A stretch of DNA of 5,430 nt from Alphaproteobacteria bacterium (GTDB lineage: Bacteria > Pseudomonadota > Alphaproteobacteria > Rhizobiales > Rhizobiaceae). This document shows, one piece after another, positions 1-5,430 of the stretch (position 1 is its first letter; every line of letters starts with the position of its first letter). The translations under genes and the position numbers were made by a program. The stretch is from positions 1 through 5,430 of the forward strand of contig JAFKFE010001024.1 in NCBI GenBank assembly GCA_017308345.1, read 5' to 3'. The notes beneath the pieces are model-generated. The model had not been told where the DNA came from, searched no databases, and saw nothing but the letters and a program-made list of their open reading frames with translations.

Positions 1-1
1 C

Positions 2-70
2 GCGCTGTACGGCATCGCCGAGACACGCGCGCTCATTGAGCGGGCGCTGGCTGGTCAGTTGGCGGCGTAA
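2..70 (+). CDS. Possible C-terminal end of a plus-strand gene (partial, unidentified)
   Basis: The second plus frame is open from the left edge and ends at TAA (68-70), giving 22 residues that include YGIAETRALIERALAGQ. The peptide reads like an amphipathic C-terminal helix, and most of its codons end in G or C, as in neighbouring real genes. No family can be assigned from so short a piece. If real, its last 38 bases overlap the 3' end of the minus-strand nuclease-like gene, a tail-to-tail arrangement. The stretch could also be a chance open frame in GC-rich DNA. Confidence 0.35.
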   Translation, partial: ALYGIAETRALIERALAGQLAA

Positions 71-920
71 CGGCGCCGCCAACGGCCGGCAGGATCGAAT
101 CCGGCGCCACCGGCGCCGGCTCCGATGCAGCCGGCAGCGCCGGCAAGCCGTCAAGGTCCGGCGCCGGTCCGAAAATGCCTTTCCTGGCCGTGCGGGCCTT
201 GTTCCCGGCCTCGACATAGGGGCCGCCTTGCGCGGCACGCGCCCAGCCATTCTCGACCAGCCACTGGCCGATATCCTGGTTGCCGATATGGCATTCGGCG
301 GAAATGGTGTCGCGGCCGCCCTCCGGCGGCACCGCGCAGGCGACCGCCCGGCCGCGCAGGAAGGCGCGGAAGGCCGTCCTGGCGCGCGCGCCGCAAGCCC
401 AGTTCTTGCCCTCATCGCTACAGGTTTCGTCCGCCTTGACGACATCCACGCCGGACACCGCGACGGCGTAGCCCTTCCCCTCGATCAGCCCGGCGGCGGT
501 GGCGACCGGCTGGAACAATTTCGTGCCGTTCCAGTCGCCTGGCATCTTCGTTTTGGGCGGCTTGGGCGGCCCGGCCAGCGCCAGGTCGCTGAGCGGCGCG
601 CGCGGTTCCACCCTTTGGAGTTCCTGGTCCGACAGTTCCGGCGGCGCCACCGTTTCGGGATCAATGGCCCTCGAGCGAACAGCGGGGTTCGGTGGCTGCG
701 GCGCGGCGGGCGCGGGAATGGCCGAGGTCATCGGCTCTTGCGCCGCGTCGGAAGCGGAAGGCGTGTCGCCGCCGGCGATGGGAAGCGCATCGGCGATGGG
801 ATCGATCTGATCGATCGTGATGACGCTCTCATGGCTCTTGATCGTGTGTCCGCCGGCAACGACGAGCGCCGCCATGACCGGAATCGCCAGAACCGCAAGG
901 GCTGTTTGAAGAAGCCGCAC
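33..920 (-). CDS. Exported or anchored SNase-like (thermonuclease family) protein, probably catalytically degenerate
   Basis: A 295-residue protein. Residues 4-23 are a hydrophobic segment behind a single Arg, fitting a signal peptide or N-terminal anchor. Residues 50-125 form an Ala/Pro-rich spacer. Residues 128-253 resemble alphaproteobacterial thermonuclease-family proteins: VDVVKADETC matches the usual IDAPETxxTC, and ACGARARTAFRAFLRGRAVAC and DIGQWLVENGWARA match conserved blocks. A second Pro/Ala-rich tail follows. Four Cys (167, 176, 195, 210) sit where this family has them and could form disulfides outside the cytoplasm. By eye alignment, only Asp159 of the SNase active-site set is kept: Arg35, Glu43 and Arg87 appear as Ala154, Lys162 and Thr205. 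A binding or structural role is therefore as likely as nuclease activity (inference). The start is GTG, chosen because it keeps the complete hydrophobic segment. Its Shine-Dalgarno is weak, but it lies 10 bp after the regulator stop, so translational coupling is likely. Confidence 0.85.
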   Translation of the reverse strand: MRLLQTALAVLAIPVMAALVVAGGHTIKSHESVITIDQIDPIADALPIAGGDTPSASDAAQEPMTSAIPAPAAPQPPNPAVRSRAIDPETVAPPELSDQELQRVEPRAPLSDLALAGPPKPPKTKMPGDWNGTKLFQPVATAAGLIEGKGYAVAVSGVDVVKADETCSDEGKNWACGARARTAFRAFLRGRAVACAVPPEGGRDTISAECHIGNQDIGQWLVENGWARAAQGGPYVEAGNKARTARKGIFGPAPDLDGLPALPAASEPAPVAPDSILPAVGGAVTPPTDQPAPAQ

Positions 921-930
921 CAGCCCGGAC

Positions 931-1572
931 CTACTGGCTCGCCCAGACGATGCGCGCCACCCATTCGATATCGCGCGCCGGGATGTCCCGGTCCGGGTGG
1001 GCGGGATTAAGCGAAACCAGCACGATCGATTTCACGGTTTGCCGGTCGAGCACCTTGGCCATCACCTCGCCGGCGGTGGTCTTGACGACGACGCGGTCGC
1101 CCTTGCGCGTCGGCGCGCCGGGTTCGACGATCAGCACGTCGCCGTTACGGTAGAGCGGCAGCATGGAATCGCCTTGCACCTGCAGCGCGTAGGACGTCTC
1201 GGTCGCGCGCGCCGGAAGCTCGACCAGATCCCAGCCCTGCCCCGCCGGATAGCCGGCATCGTCGAAGAAGCCGCCCGCGCCGGCCTGGGCGAAGCCGAGC
1301 AACGGTACGGCGCTGCGCTTGTGTGCCGCCGACGCGCCGCCGCGCCCTTCGATCAATCCGGTGAACTCCTCGAGCGACGCGCCGGTAGCCTCGATGATCT
1401 TGGCCAGCGATTCGGTCGAGGGCCAGCGCGGCCGGCCGTCGGACGACAGGCGCTTCGACTTGTTGAAGGCTGTCGAATCGAGACCCGCGCGCCGGGCAAG
1501 GCCGGAAGCCGACAGCGAATAGCGCTCGGCGAGAGCGTCGATTGCGGCCCATACGCGGTCGTGTGAGAGCAC
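931..1572 (-). CDS. XRE-type helix-turn-helix regulator with S24 (LexA/CI-like) autoprotease domain
   Basis: A 213-residue cytoplasmic transcription factor. Residues 5-75 form an XRE/CI-like DNA-binding domain whose helix-turn-helix covers SASGLARRAGLDSTAFNKSK. Residues 88-205 form an S24 peptidase domain. The GDSM motif supplies nucleophile Ser136 and VMAKVL supplies Lys173. Their spacing of 37 residues equals that of E. coli LexA Ser119/Lys156. The Ala97-Gly98 bond in FAQAGAGGFF is the likely self-cleavage site. The family comprises repressors that cleave themselves when RecA filaments form on damaged DNA, but some chromosomal members respond to other signals, so a damage response is inferred. 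It is shorter than typical LexA and has an XRE rather than a winged-helix LexA N-terminus, so I do not call it LexA. The start is GTG, supported by an excellent Shine-Dalgarno. It is followed after 10 bp by the SNase-like gene. Its target genes and operator cannot be read from this window. Confidence 0.92.
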   Translation of the reverse strand: MLSHDRVWAAIDALAERYSLSASGLARRAGLDSTAFNKSKRLSSDGRPRWPSTESLAKIIEATGASLEEFTGLIEGRGGASAAHKRSAVPLLGFAQAGAGGFFDDAGYPAGQGWDLVELPARATETSYALQVQGDSMLPLYRNGDVLIVEPGAPTRKGDRVVVKTTAGEVMAKVLDRQTVKSIVLVSLNPAHPDRDIPARDIEWVARIVWASQ

Positions 1573-1579
1573 GCGCGCG

Positions 1580-1586
1580 CTCCTTT
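1580..1586 (-). promoter_or_regulatory. Ribosome binding site fixing the GTG start of the S24 regulator
   Basis: On the minus strand AAAGGAG lies 7 nt before the GTG at 1572-1570. This is a near-ideal anti-Shine-Dalgarno match and spacing, and it justifies the non-ATG start. The spacer is the alternating run CGCGCGC. Confidence 0.8.
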
Positions 1587-1612
1587 GAAAACAGGAAAAA
1601 ATGCCTCAGCCC

Positions 1613-1641
1613 TGTCTAGCGCGCGGCCACCCGATTGTCCA
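1613..1641 (-). promoter_or_regulatory. Weak candidate sigma-70 promoter for the regulator/SNase-like unit
   Basis: On the minus strand TGGACA (1641-1636, five of six bases of TTGACA) is followed after 17 bp by TAGACA (1618-1613, three of six bases of TATAAT). Transcription would start near 1606, leaving a leader of about 34 nt with the strong Shine-Dalgarno. It lies in the only sizeable intergenic gap of the window, between the thioesterase stop and the regulator start. The -10 match is poor, so this is a candidate only; no operator was recognised beside it. Confidence 0.28.
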
Positions 1642-1723
1642 CCAGCGTGTTCCTTCCGGGTCTTCACGCCAAGCACGTTGTCGCCAAGTCCGTCTGGAGG
1701 CCAACCCGGATTGACTTGCCTGA

Positions 1724-2266
1724 TCAGGCAGCCTTGGCCTGCTCGCGCAGGTTCCGGTGCGAGGCCATGAACGCCCGCTCGGCTTCGGTCGCCAGGCGTG
1801 GACTGGCGGTGTGGCCCAGCGCCGCGACGACCTCGTCGATGTCGAGGAAGCGGCGGCCGCCACGATCATAGACGCCGCCCGTGGTCAGGATCAGCGCCGC
1901 CGTCTCGCCATTGTCGAGGACAAAGCGGTGCCTGCCGATGACGGATGTCCCTTCCCAGGTCTCGATCGACGACGCCACCTCGAAGCGGCGCCACAGCCTG
2001 ATCTCGCGCACATAGGCGACCTGCAGCCCGCCGATCATCGGCGCCCAGCCATTCTTGCGCGCGAGCGCGATGAGGCCGACCCGCAGGAAGATGTCGATGC
2101 GGCCGAGATCGGCCAGCATCATGTAGCGGGCGTTGTTCAGATGCAGGTTGAAGTCGATATCGATCGGCAAGCAGCGAAAGGCCAGCCGGCTTTCCTCACC
2201 GACCCGGTAGGGGCCACGGCTCGACGCCGTGGCCATGGTGCGGGCCATTCGCCCCCAGACATACAT
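1724..2266 (-). CDS. Hotdog-fold acyl-CoA thioesterase (4HBT_2-like)
   Basis: A 180-residue protein, a normal size for a single-hotdog thioesterase, with no signal peptide. The signature is DIDFNLHLNNARYMMLADLGR (residues 36-56, split here as DIDFNLHLNN and ARYMMLADLGR). It carries the Asp/Asn-His-Asn-Asn-x-x-Tyr pattern of thioesterase-like proteins that hydrolyse acyl-CoA to free acid and CoA. Further family-like blocks are GGLQVAYVREIRLWRRFEV (79-97) and RHRFVLDNGETAALI (112-126). Acyl chain preference cannot be deduced. It begins 9 bp after the stop of the 3-hydroxyacyl-CoA dehydrogenase frame and is probably the last gene of the beta-oxidation operon. A role in recycling CoA or removing stalled acyl-CoA is inferred from that position. 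No good Shine-Dalgarno precedes the first ATG. Internal ATGs at residues 7 and 11 are alternatives, but the MYVWGRMAR start fits the usual N-terminus of the family, and coupling to the upstream gene could replace a strong site. Confidence 0.87.
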   Translation of the reverse strand: MYVWGRMARTMATASSRGPYRVGEESRLAFRCLPIDIDFNLHLNNARYMMLADLGRIDIFLRVGLIALARKNGWAPMIGGLQVAYVREIRLWRRFEVASSIETWEGTSVIGRHRFVLDNGETAALILTTGGVYDRGGRRFLDIDEVVAALGHTASPRLATEAERAFMASHRNLREQAKAA

Positions 2267-2275
2267 GCTGGTTCG

Positions 2276-3673
2276 TCAGGCCGCCTCTCTGACCTCGCCC
2301 TTGTGGTAGGGGTCGAAGCGCTGGTAGAAAGTCTCGCCCTTCTCGGCCATGTCGAGCAGAAGCTTCGGCGCCTTGAACTCGGCGCCATACTTCTTCTGCA
2401 GGCCCTTGGCGATCTTGACGAAACGCTTGGCGCCGATGCCGTCGATATAGGACAGCGCGCCGCCGGTGAAAGGCGCGAAGCCGAAAGCGAGGATCGAGCC
2501 GACATCGGCTTCGCGGGGGTCGGTGACGATGCCCTCTTCCATCACGCGCGCCGCTTCCAGCGCGATGGTGACCAGCAGGCGCTCCTTCAGCTCCTCATAG
2601 TCGACCTTGTCGGGGTTGAGCTGCGGATAGAGGTCCTTCAGGCCCGGCCACAGCTTCTTCTTCGCGGGCTTCGCCGGATAGTCGTAGAAACCCTTGCCGT
2701 TCTTGCGGCCGAAACGGCCATGCGTGTCGACCATGGTGTTGATCAGCGCCATCTGCCTGGGATCCACGGCCTTCTCGCCGAGATCCCTGATGGTCTGCTT
2801 CATGATCTTCTGGGCAAGGTCGACGGCCGTCTCGTCGGTCAACGCCAGCGGGCCGACCGGCATGCCGGCAGCCTTGGCGGCGTTCTCGATCATCACCGCC
2901 GGGACGCCCTCGATCAGCATCTTGTAGGCTTCCGACATGTAGCGCAGCACGCAGCGGTTGACGTAGAAGCCGCGCGTGTCGTTGACGACGATCGGCGTCT
3001 TCTTGATAGCACGCACGAAGTCGAACGCGACGGCCAAGGCCTTGTCGCCCGTCTTCTTGCCGAGGATGATCTCGACCAGCATCATCTTGTCGACCGGCGA
3101 GAAGAAATGGATGCCGATGAAGTTCTTCGGCCGCGCCGAGTTCTTCGCAAGCGCCGTGATCGGGATGGTGGACGTGTTGGACGCGAAGACCGCCGACGAC
3201 TTCAGCACCGCTTCCGCCTTCTCGGTGGCGTCCTTCTTGACGCCTGAATCCTCGAACACCGCCTCGACGACGAGGTCGCAGCCGGCAAGGTCGGCATAGT
3301 CCGCCGTCGGCGTGATCAGCGACAGGAGCTTGTCCTTGTCCTCGGGTTTGGCCCGCCCTTTCTTGACCTGGTCGGCCATCAGGCTGTCGGAATGCGCCTT
3401 GCCCTTCTCGGCCGACGGCAGGTCGCGGTCGAGCAGCACCACCGGAATGCCCGCCCTGGCGGTGACATAGGCGATGCCGGCGCCCATGAAGCCGGCGCCG
3501 AGGATGCCGATCTTCTTGAACTTGGTGTCCGGGACGCCAGCCGGGCGGCGCGCGCCCTTGTTCAGTTCCTGCAGCGACAGGAACAGCGAGCGGATCATCG
3601 CCGCCGCCTCCTTGGTCTGCATGATCTCGGTGAAATAGCGCTGCTCGATCCTGAGCGCCGTGTCGAAGGGCAC
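2276..3673 (-). CDS. 3-hydroxyacyl-CoA dehydrogenase half of the split FadB/FadJ-type protein
   Basis: A 465-residue reading frame, counted from GTG at 3673-3671, carrying the C-terminal part of the multifunctional protein. It oxidises L-3-hydroxyacyl-CoA to 3-ketoacyl-CoA with NAD+. Residues 1-35 are the linker helix that normally joins the two domains (PFDTALRIEQRYF). Residues 53-235 form the Rossmann domain, with GAGFMG (59-64) binding NAD and Asp82 ending the second strand. The dehydrogenase catalytic set is visible: Ser168 in SNTST, His189 in GIHFFSP, Glu201 in LVEII and Asn239 in GFYVNR. Two C-terminal dimerisation-type repeats follow, with FGRKNGKGFYDY (321-332) and GFAPFTGGALSYID (398-411). 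The last codon lies 9 bp before the thioesterase ATG. The GTG was a Val codon inside the fused gene, but it now has a GAGGG sequence 7 nt upstream overlapping the stop of the hydratase half, so independent translation is possible. Confidence 0.9.
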   Translation of the reverse strand: MPFDTALRIEQRYFTEIMQTKEAAAMIRSLFLSLQELNKGARRPAGVPDTKFKKIGILGAGFMGAGIAYVTARAGIPVVLLDRDLPSAEKGKAHSDSLMADQVKKGRAKPEDKDKLLSLITPTADYADLAGCDLVVEAVFEDSGVKKDATEKAEAVLKSSAVFASNTSTIPITALAKNSARPKNFIGIHFFSPVDKMMLVEIILGKKTGDKALAVAFDFVRAIKKTPIVVNDTRGFYVNRCVLRYMSEAYKMLIEGVPAVMIENAAKAAGMPVGPLALTDETAVDLAQKIMKQTIRDLGEKAVDPRQMALINTMVDTHGRFGRKNGKGFYDYPAKPAKKKLWPGLKDLYPQLNPDKVDYEELKERLLVTIALEAARVMEEGIVTDPREADVGSILAFGFAPFTGGALSYIDGIGAKRFVKIAKGLQKKYGAEFKAPKLLLDMAEKGETFYQRFDPYHKGEVREAA

Positions 3674-3686
3674 CAGCAGGCCCTCA
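3671..3686 (-). promoter_or_regulatory. Stop / Shine-Dalgarno / GTG junction permitting re-initiation
   Basis: Minus-strand reading TGAGGGCCTGCTGGTG holds the stop of the hydratase frame (TGA, 3686-3684). An overlapping GAGGG (3685-3681) is followed by a 7-nt spacer and GTG (3673-3671). This layout allows a terminating ribosome to restart on the dehydrogenase frame. The GAGGG is also just the Glu-Gly codons of the conserved YEGLL segment, so it need not have been selected as a ribosome site. Confidence 0.45.
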
Positions 3687-4466
3687 TAGACGCAATTCAG
3701 GATCGCGACCGCGGCCGGATAGTTGCCGTAAGTCTCGCGGCGCAGGATGGCGATCGCCGGCGATCGGACCGCCCGGCAGCTTGAAGCCCTTCTCGTCCCA
3801 GGGCGCCACCGGCTTCAGGCCGTTCCTGATCATCGCCTTGGCGGTCTCGACAAGCTTCGCAGGCGGGGCGATCTCATGGATTAGGCCCATCTGCTTCGCC
3901 TTCTGCGGCGACAGGTTCTGCCCGGTGGTGAGCATCTGCAGCGCCTGCTGCTGGTCGGTCAGCCGCGGCACGCGCTGGGTGCCGCCCGCGCCTGGGAAGA
4001 TGCCGATCTTCACTTCCGGAAGCGCCATCTTCACCTTGTCGCTGTCGGCGGCGACGCGCCCATGGCAGGCAAGCGACATCTCGAAGGCGCCGCCCATGCA
4101 GGTACCGTTGATCGCCGACACGAACGGCTTGCCGCAGGTCTCGATCTTGCGGAACAGGCCGGTCATGTAGCCTGCGTTCTCGAACAGCGTCCTGGTCGCC
4201 TTCTCGAGATCCTTCTCTTTCTCGGCGGCGAAGGCGGCCAGCATCTTCTGCAGCAGGGTGATGTCGGCGCCGCCGGAGAAGCTGTCCTTGCCGGAGGTGA
4301 TGACCGCGCCCTTGATGGCGGCGTCGCCGGCGACCTTGTCGACGATGGCGTTCAACTCGCGCATCACCTCCTCGGTGAAGACGTTCATCGAACGGTCCGG
4401 CATGTCCCAGGTGATCAAGGCGATGCCGTCGGCGTCCACGTCGAGGGTGAAATTGGTGTAGCTCAT
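3684..4466 (-). CDS. Enoyl-CoA hydratase half of the split FadB/FadJ-type protein
   Basis: A 260-residue crotonase-fold protein that would add water to trans-2-enoyl-CoA to give L-3-hydroxyacyl-CoA. Visible features are the oxyanion-hole segment SGGADITLL (64-72), the second one [18 protein letters not shown] (119-136), and [20 protein letters not shown] (150-169). The two acidic catalytic residues correspond to Glu129 (GGAFE) and Glu151 (LPE), matching Glu119 and Glu139 of E. coli FadB. Family similarity continues through [20 protein letters not shown] (216-235). The last 25 residues are Arg/Pro-rich, out-of-frame translation with no counterpart in the family. The ATG has a strong ribosome site and lies 12 bp after the thiolase stop. 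The crotonase core is complete, so the fragment could fold. It has lost the covalent tether and linker helix that normally connect it to the dehydrogenase. Confidence 0.9.
   Translation of the reverse strand: MSYTNFTLDVDADGIALITWDMPDRSMNVFTEEVMRELNAIVDKVAGDAAIKGAVITSGKDSFSGGADITLLQKMLAAFAAEKEKDLEKATRTLFENAGYMTGLFRKIETCGKPFVSAINGTCMGGAFEMSLACHGRVAADSDKVKMALPEVKIGIFPGAGGTQRVPRLTDQQQALQMLTTGQNLSPQKAKQMGLIHEIAPPAKLVETAKAMIRNGLKPVAPWDEKGFKLPGGPIAGDRHPAPRDLRQLSGRGRDPELRL
3749..3766. repeat. Short tandem repeat and 16-bp palindrome at the frame break
   Basis: The plus strand reads GGCGATCGCCGGCGATCG. GGCGATCG occurs twice with a 10-bp period (3749-3756 and 3759-3766), and CGATCGCCGGCGATCG (3751-3766) is a perfect palindrome. 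Removing one 10-bp unit restores one continuous reading frame for the multifunctional gene. Confidence 0.9.
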
Positions 4467-4470
4467 AGTC

Positions 4471-4478
4471 TCTCTCCC
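4471..4478 (-). promoter_or_regulatory. Ribosome binding site of the hydratase gene
   Basis: The minus strand reads GGGAGAGAGACT immediately before ATG at 4466-4464; GGGAG lies 7 nt from the start. It begins directly after the thiolase stop TGA (4481-4479), supporting coupled translation and the chosen start. Confidence 0.75.
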
Positions 4479-5430
4479 TCAGACGCGTTCGATGATGGTG
4501 GCGGTGCCCATGCCGGCGCCGATGCAGAGCGTGACCAGCGCGGTGTTGAGGTCGCGGCGCTCCAACTCATCCAGCACCGTGCCCAGGATCATGGCGCCGG
4601 TGGCGCCGAGCGGATGGCCCATGGCGATCGCCCCGCCATTGACGTTGATCCTGTCGTGCGGAATGTCGAAGGCCTGCATGTAGCGCAGCACGACGGAAGC
4701 GAAGGCCTCGTTGAGCTCGAACAGGTCGATGTCCGAGATCTTCATCTTGGCGCGCTTCAAAAGCTTCTCGGTGACGTCGACCGGGCCGGTCAGCATCAGC
4801 ACCGGCTCCGAGCCGATATTGGCGAAGGCGCGAATGCGCGCGCGGGGCTTCAGGCCCATCGCCTTGCCGGCCTTCTTGGAGCCGAGCAGCACGGCGGCGG
4901 CGCCGTCGACGATGCCGGAGGAATTGCCGGCATGATGGACGTGGTTCACTTCCTCGACTTCCGGATGCTTCTGCACGGCGACGGCGTCGAAACCGCCCAT
5001 TTCGCCGGGCATGACGAAAGAGGGGTTGAGCGAAGCCAGCGACTGCATGTCGGTCGAAGGCCGCATGTGCTCGTCATGGTCGAGGATGGTAAGCCCGTTC
5101 TGGTCCTTGATCGGGATCACCGACTTCTTGAAGCGGCCGTCGGCCCAGGCCTTGGCGGCGCGCTTCTGGCTCTCGACGGCATAGGCGTCGACGTCGTCGC
5201 GGGAAAAACCATACTTGGTGGCGATCAGGTCGGCCGAGATGCCCTGCGGCACGAACCAGCCGGGCAGGCCGACGGAAGGATCCATGAACCAGGCGCCGCC
5301 GGACATGCCCATGCCGACGCGCGACATGGATTCGACGCCGCCGGCAATGACTATCTCGTCCGCCCCTTGGGCGATCTTGGCGGCGCCGAAATTGATGGCG
5401 TCGAGACCCGAGGCGCAGAAGCGCGAGATC
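4479..5430 (-). CDS. fadA: Acetyl-CoA C-acyltransferase / 3-ketoacyl-CoA thiolase (5' end outside the window)
   Basis: The frame is open to the right edge, giving 316 visible residues. Family members have about 400, so roughly 85 N-terminal residues are missing. The ATG at 5327 is internal: coding similarity continues upstream as [20 protein letters not shown] and [10 protein letters not shown]. The product cleaves 3-ketoacyl-CoA with CoA to acetyl-CoA and a shortened acyl-CoA. The nucleophilic Cys is in CASGL (codon 5417-5415). The catalytic His is in MGHPLGATG (4616-4614) and the second Cys in CIGAGMG (4526-4524). The NEAFA motif precedes the His block. All three catalytic residues are present, so it looks functional. 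It ends 12 bp before the hydratase ATG, the usual fadA-fadB/J arrangement. The closeness to thiolases used in biosynthesis (acetoacetyl-CoA formation) cannot be excluded from sequence alone, but the neighbours argue for beta-oxidation. Confidence 0.94.
   Translation of the reverse strand, partial: ISRFCASGLDAINFGAAKIAQGADEIVIAGGVESMSRVGMGMSGGAWFMDPSVGLPGWFVPQGISADLIATKYGFSRDDVDAYAVESQKRAAKAWADGRFKKSVIPIKDQNGLTILDHDEHMRPSTDMQSLASLNPSFVMPGEMGGFDAVAVQKHPEVEEVNHVHHAGNSSGIVDGAAAVLLGSKKAGKAMGLKPRARIRAFANIGSEPVLMLTGPVDVTEKLLKRAKMKISDIDLFELNEAFASVVLRYMQAFDIPHDRINVNGGAIAMGHPLGATGAMILGTVLDELERRDLNTALVTLCIGAGMGTATIIERV

Larger units (their letters stand above)
2276..4466 (-). pseudogene. fadJ: FadB/FadJ-type multifunctional beta-oxidation gene interrupted by a frameshift
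   Basis: This entry covers the whole ancestral gene; its two reading-frame halves are listed separately. Enoyl-CoA hydratase and 3-hydroxyacyl-CoA dehydrogenase domains normally lie on one chain of roughly 700-740 residues. Here the hydratase frame runs from 4466 and leaves the family pattern after LPGGPI (residue 235). The expected continuation, [15 protein letters not shown] then a run ending YEGLL, is encoded one base out of phase from about 3754 and leads without a stop into the dehydrogenase domain. Joining the frames gives about 726 residues. All recognisable catalytic residues survive, so the lesion is recent, a sequencing or assembly error, or tolerated because both halves are translated. 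The symbol fadJ is used for the fused alpha-subunit type; fadB would be equally defensible. Confidence 0.8.

Noticed and set aside
773..816. Direct repeats CGGCGATGGGA (773-783, 791-801) and GATCGATC (800-807, 809-816)
   Set aside because: They lie inside the SNase-like gene and encode repetitive Ile/Asp/Ala/Pro codons of a low-complexity segment; two imperfectly spaced copies do not suggest a binding array.
36..1010. A 324-codon plus-strand open frame opposite the SNase-like gene and the end of the regulator
   Set aside because: The product is Arg/Gly-rich without motifs, and the minus strand has recognisable family sequences through the same bases.
1570..1579. CG dinucleotide run between the Shine-Dalgarno and GTG of the regulator as a phase-variable tract
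   Set aside because: Only about four dinucleotide units are present, too few for the slippage rates seen at phase-variable loci.
1591..1615. Inverted repeat ACAGG-N15-CCTGT in the regulator leader as an autoregulatory operator
   Set aside because: Five-base arms with a 15-base gap are expected by chance in a 150-bp region, and nothing similar recurs in the gap.
1573..1723. An alphaproteobacterial LexA box (GTTC-N7-GTTC) in the regulator promoter region
   Set aside because: The best match near 1650 (GTTC, seven bases, GTCT) fails at two positions of the second half-site.
1717..1730. Perfect palindrome TGCCTGATCAGGCA over the thioesterase stop as a terminator
   Set aside because: It has no loop bases and no T tract on either side, and half of it is coding. 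It may be chance.
1757..3247. A 496-codon open frame on the plus strand, antisense to the thioesterase and dehydrogenase genes
   Set aside because: Its translation is rich in Arg, Asp, His and Ala without any domain, and the opposite strand carries two clear enzyme genes. Long antisense frames are expected in GC-rich DNA with G/C at third positions.
3746..3770. Programmed ribosomal frameshifting to make the full-length multifunctional protein
   Set aside because: I see no slippery heptamer, no rare-codon or stop-codon shift site like that of prfB, and no stimulatory Shine-Dalgarno at the switch point. Mutation, error or re-initiation explains the data better.
5325..5327. ATG at 5327 as the start of the thiolase
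   Set aside because: The same frame upstream encodes the conserved thiolase nucleophile segment CASGL, so the true start lies beyond the right edge.

Overview
The window is about 5.4 kb of GC-rich, densely coding DNA. Protein resemblance points to a Mesorhizobium-like alphaproteobacterium of the order Hyphomicrobiales. That assignment is inferred from codon and base composition and from family resemblance, not from a marker gene. Nearly everything lies on the minus strand, so the reading order is from high to low coordinates.

Right part (5430 to about 1724): a fatty-acid beta-oxidation operon. It starts with a 3-ketoacyl-CoA thiolase (FadA type) that runs off the right edge. Next comes a FadB/FadJ-type multifunctional protein, with an enoyl-CoA hydratase domain followed by a 3-hydroxyacyl-CoA dehydrogenase domain. 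Last is a small hotdog-fold acyl-CoA thioesterase. Gaps of 12 and 9 bp, and a Shine-Dalgarno placed directly after the fadA stop, indicate one polycistronic unit. Hydration, dehydrogenation and thiolysis are the last three steps of the beta-oxidation spiral; the thioesterase could release CoA from stalled or excess acyl-CoA.

The main anomaly is that the multifunctional gene is broken between its two domains. Around 3746-3770 the reading frame shifts by one base, inside a 10-bp tandem repeat that is also a 16-bp perfect palindrome. The hydratase half then ends at an out-of-frame stop (3684-3686). The dehydrogenase half is intact in the other frame, with a GTG preceded by a GAGGG sequence that overlaps the stop. 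The locus therefore reads either as a recent frameshift (or sequence error) or as a split gene that could still make both enzymes by translational re-initiation.

Left part (1572 to 33): a second minus-strand unit behind a 151-bp intergenic region. It encodes an XRE/LexA-like regulator with an S24 self-cleavage domain. Ten bases later comes an exported or membrane-anchored protein with a staphylococcal-nuclease-like fold that appears to lack most of the usual catalytic residues. At the far left, the end of a possible plus-strand gene overlaps the nuclease-like gene tail to tail.

I saw no RNA genes, insertion sequences, CRISPR arrays, prophage structural genes or convincing terminators. Apart from the split gene and the degenerate nuclease, the content is ordinary chromosomal housekeeping; I do not see a new multi-gene system.
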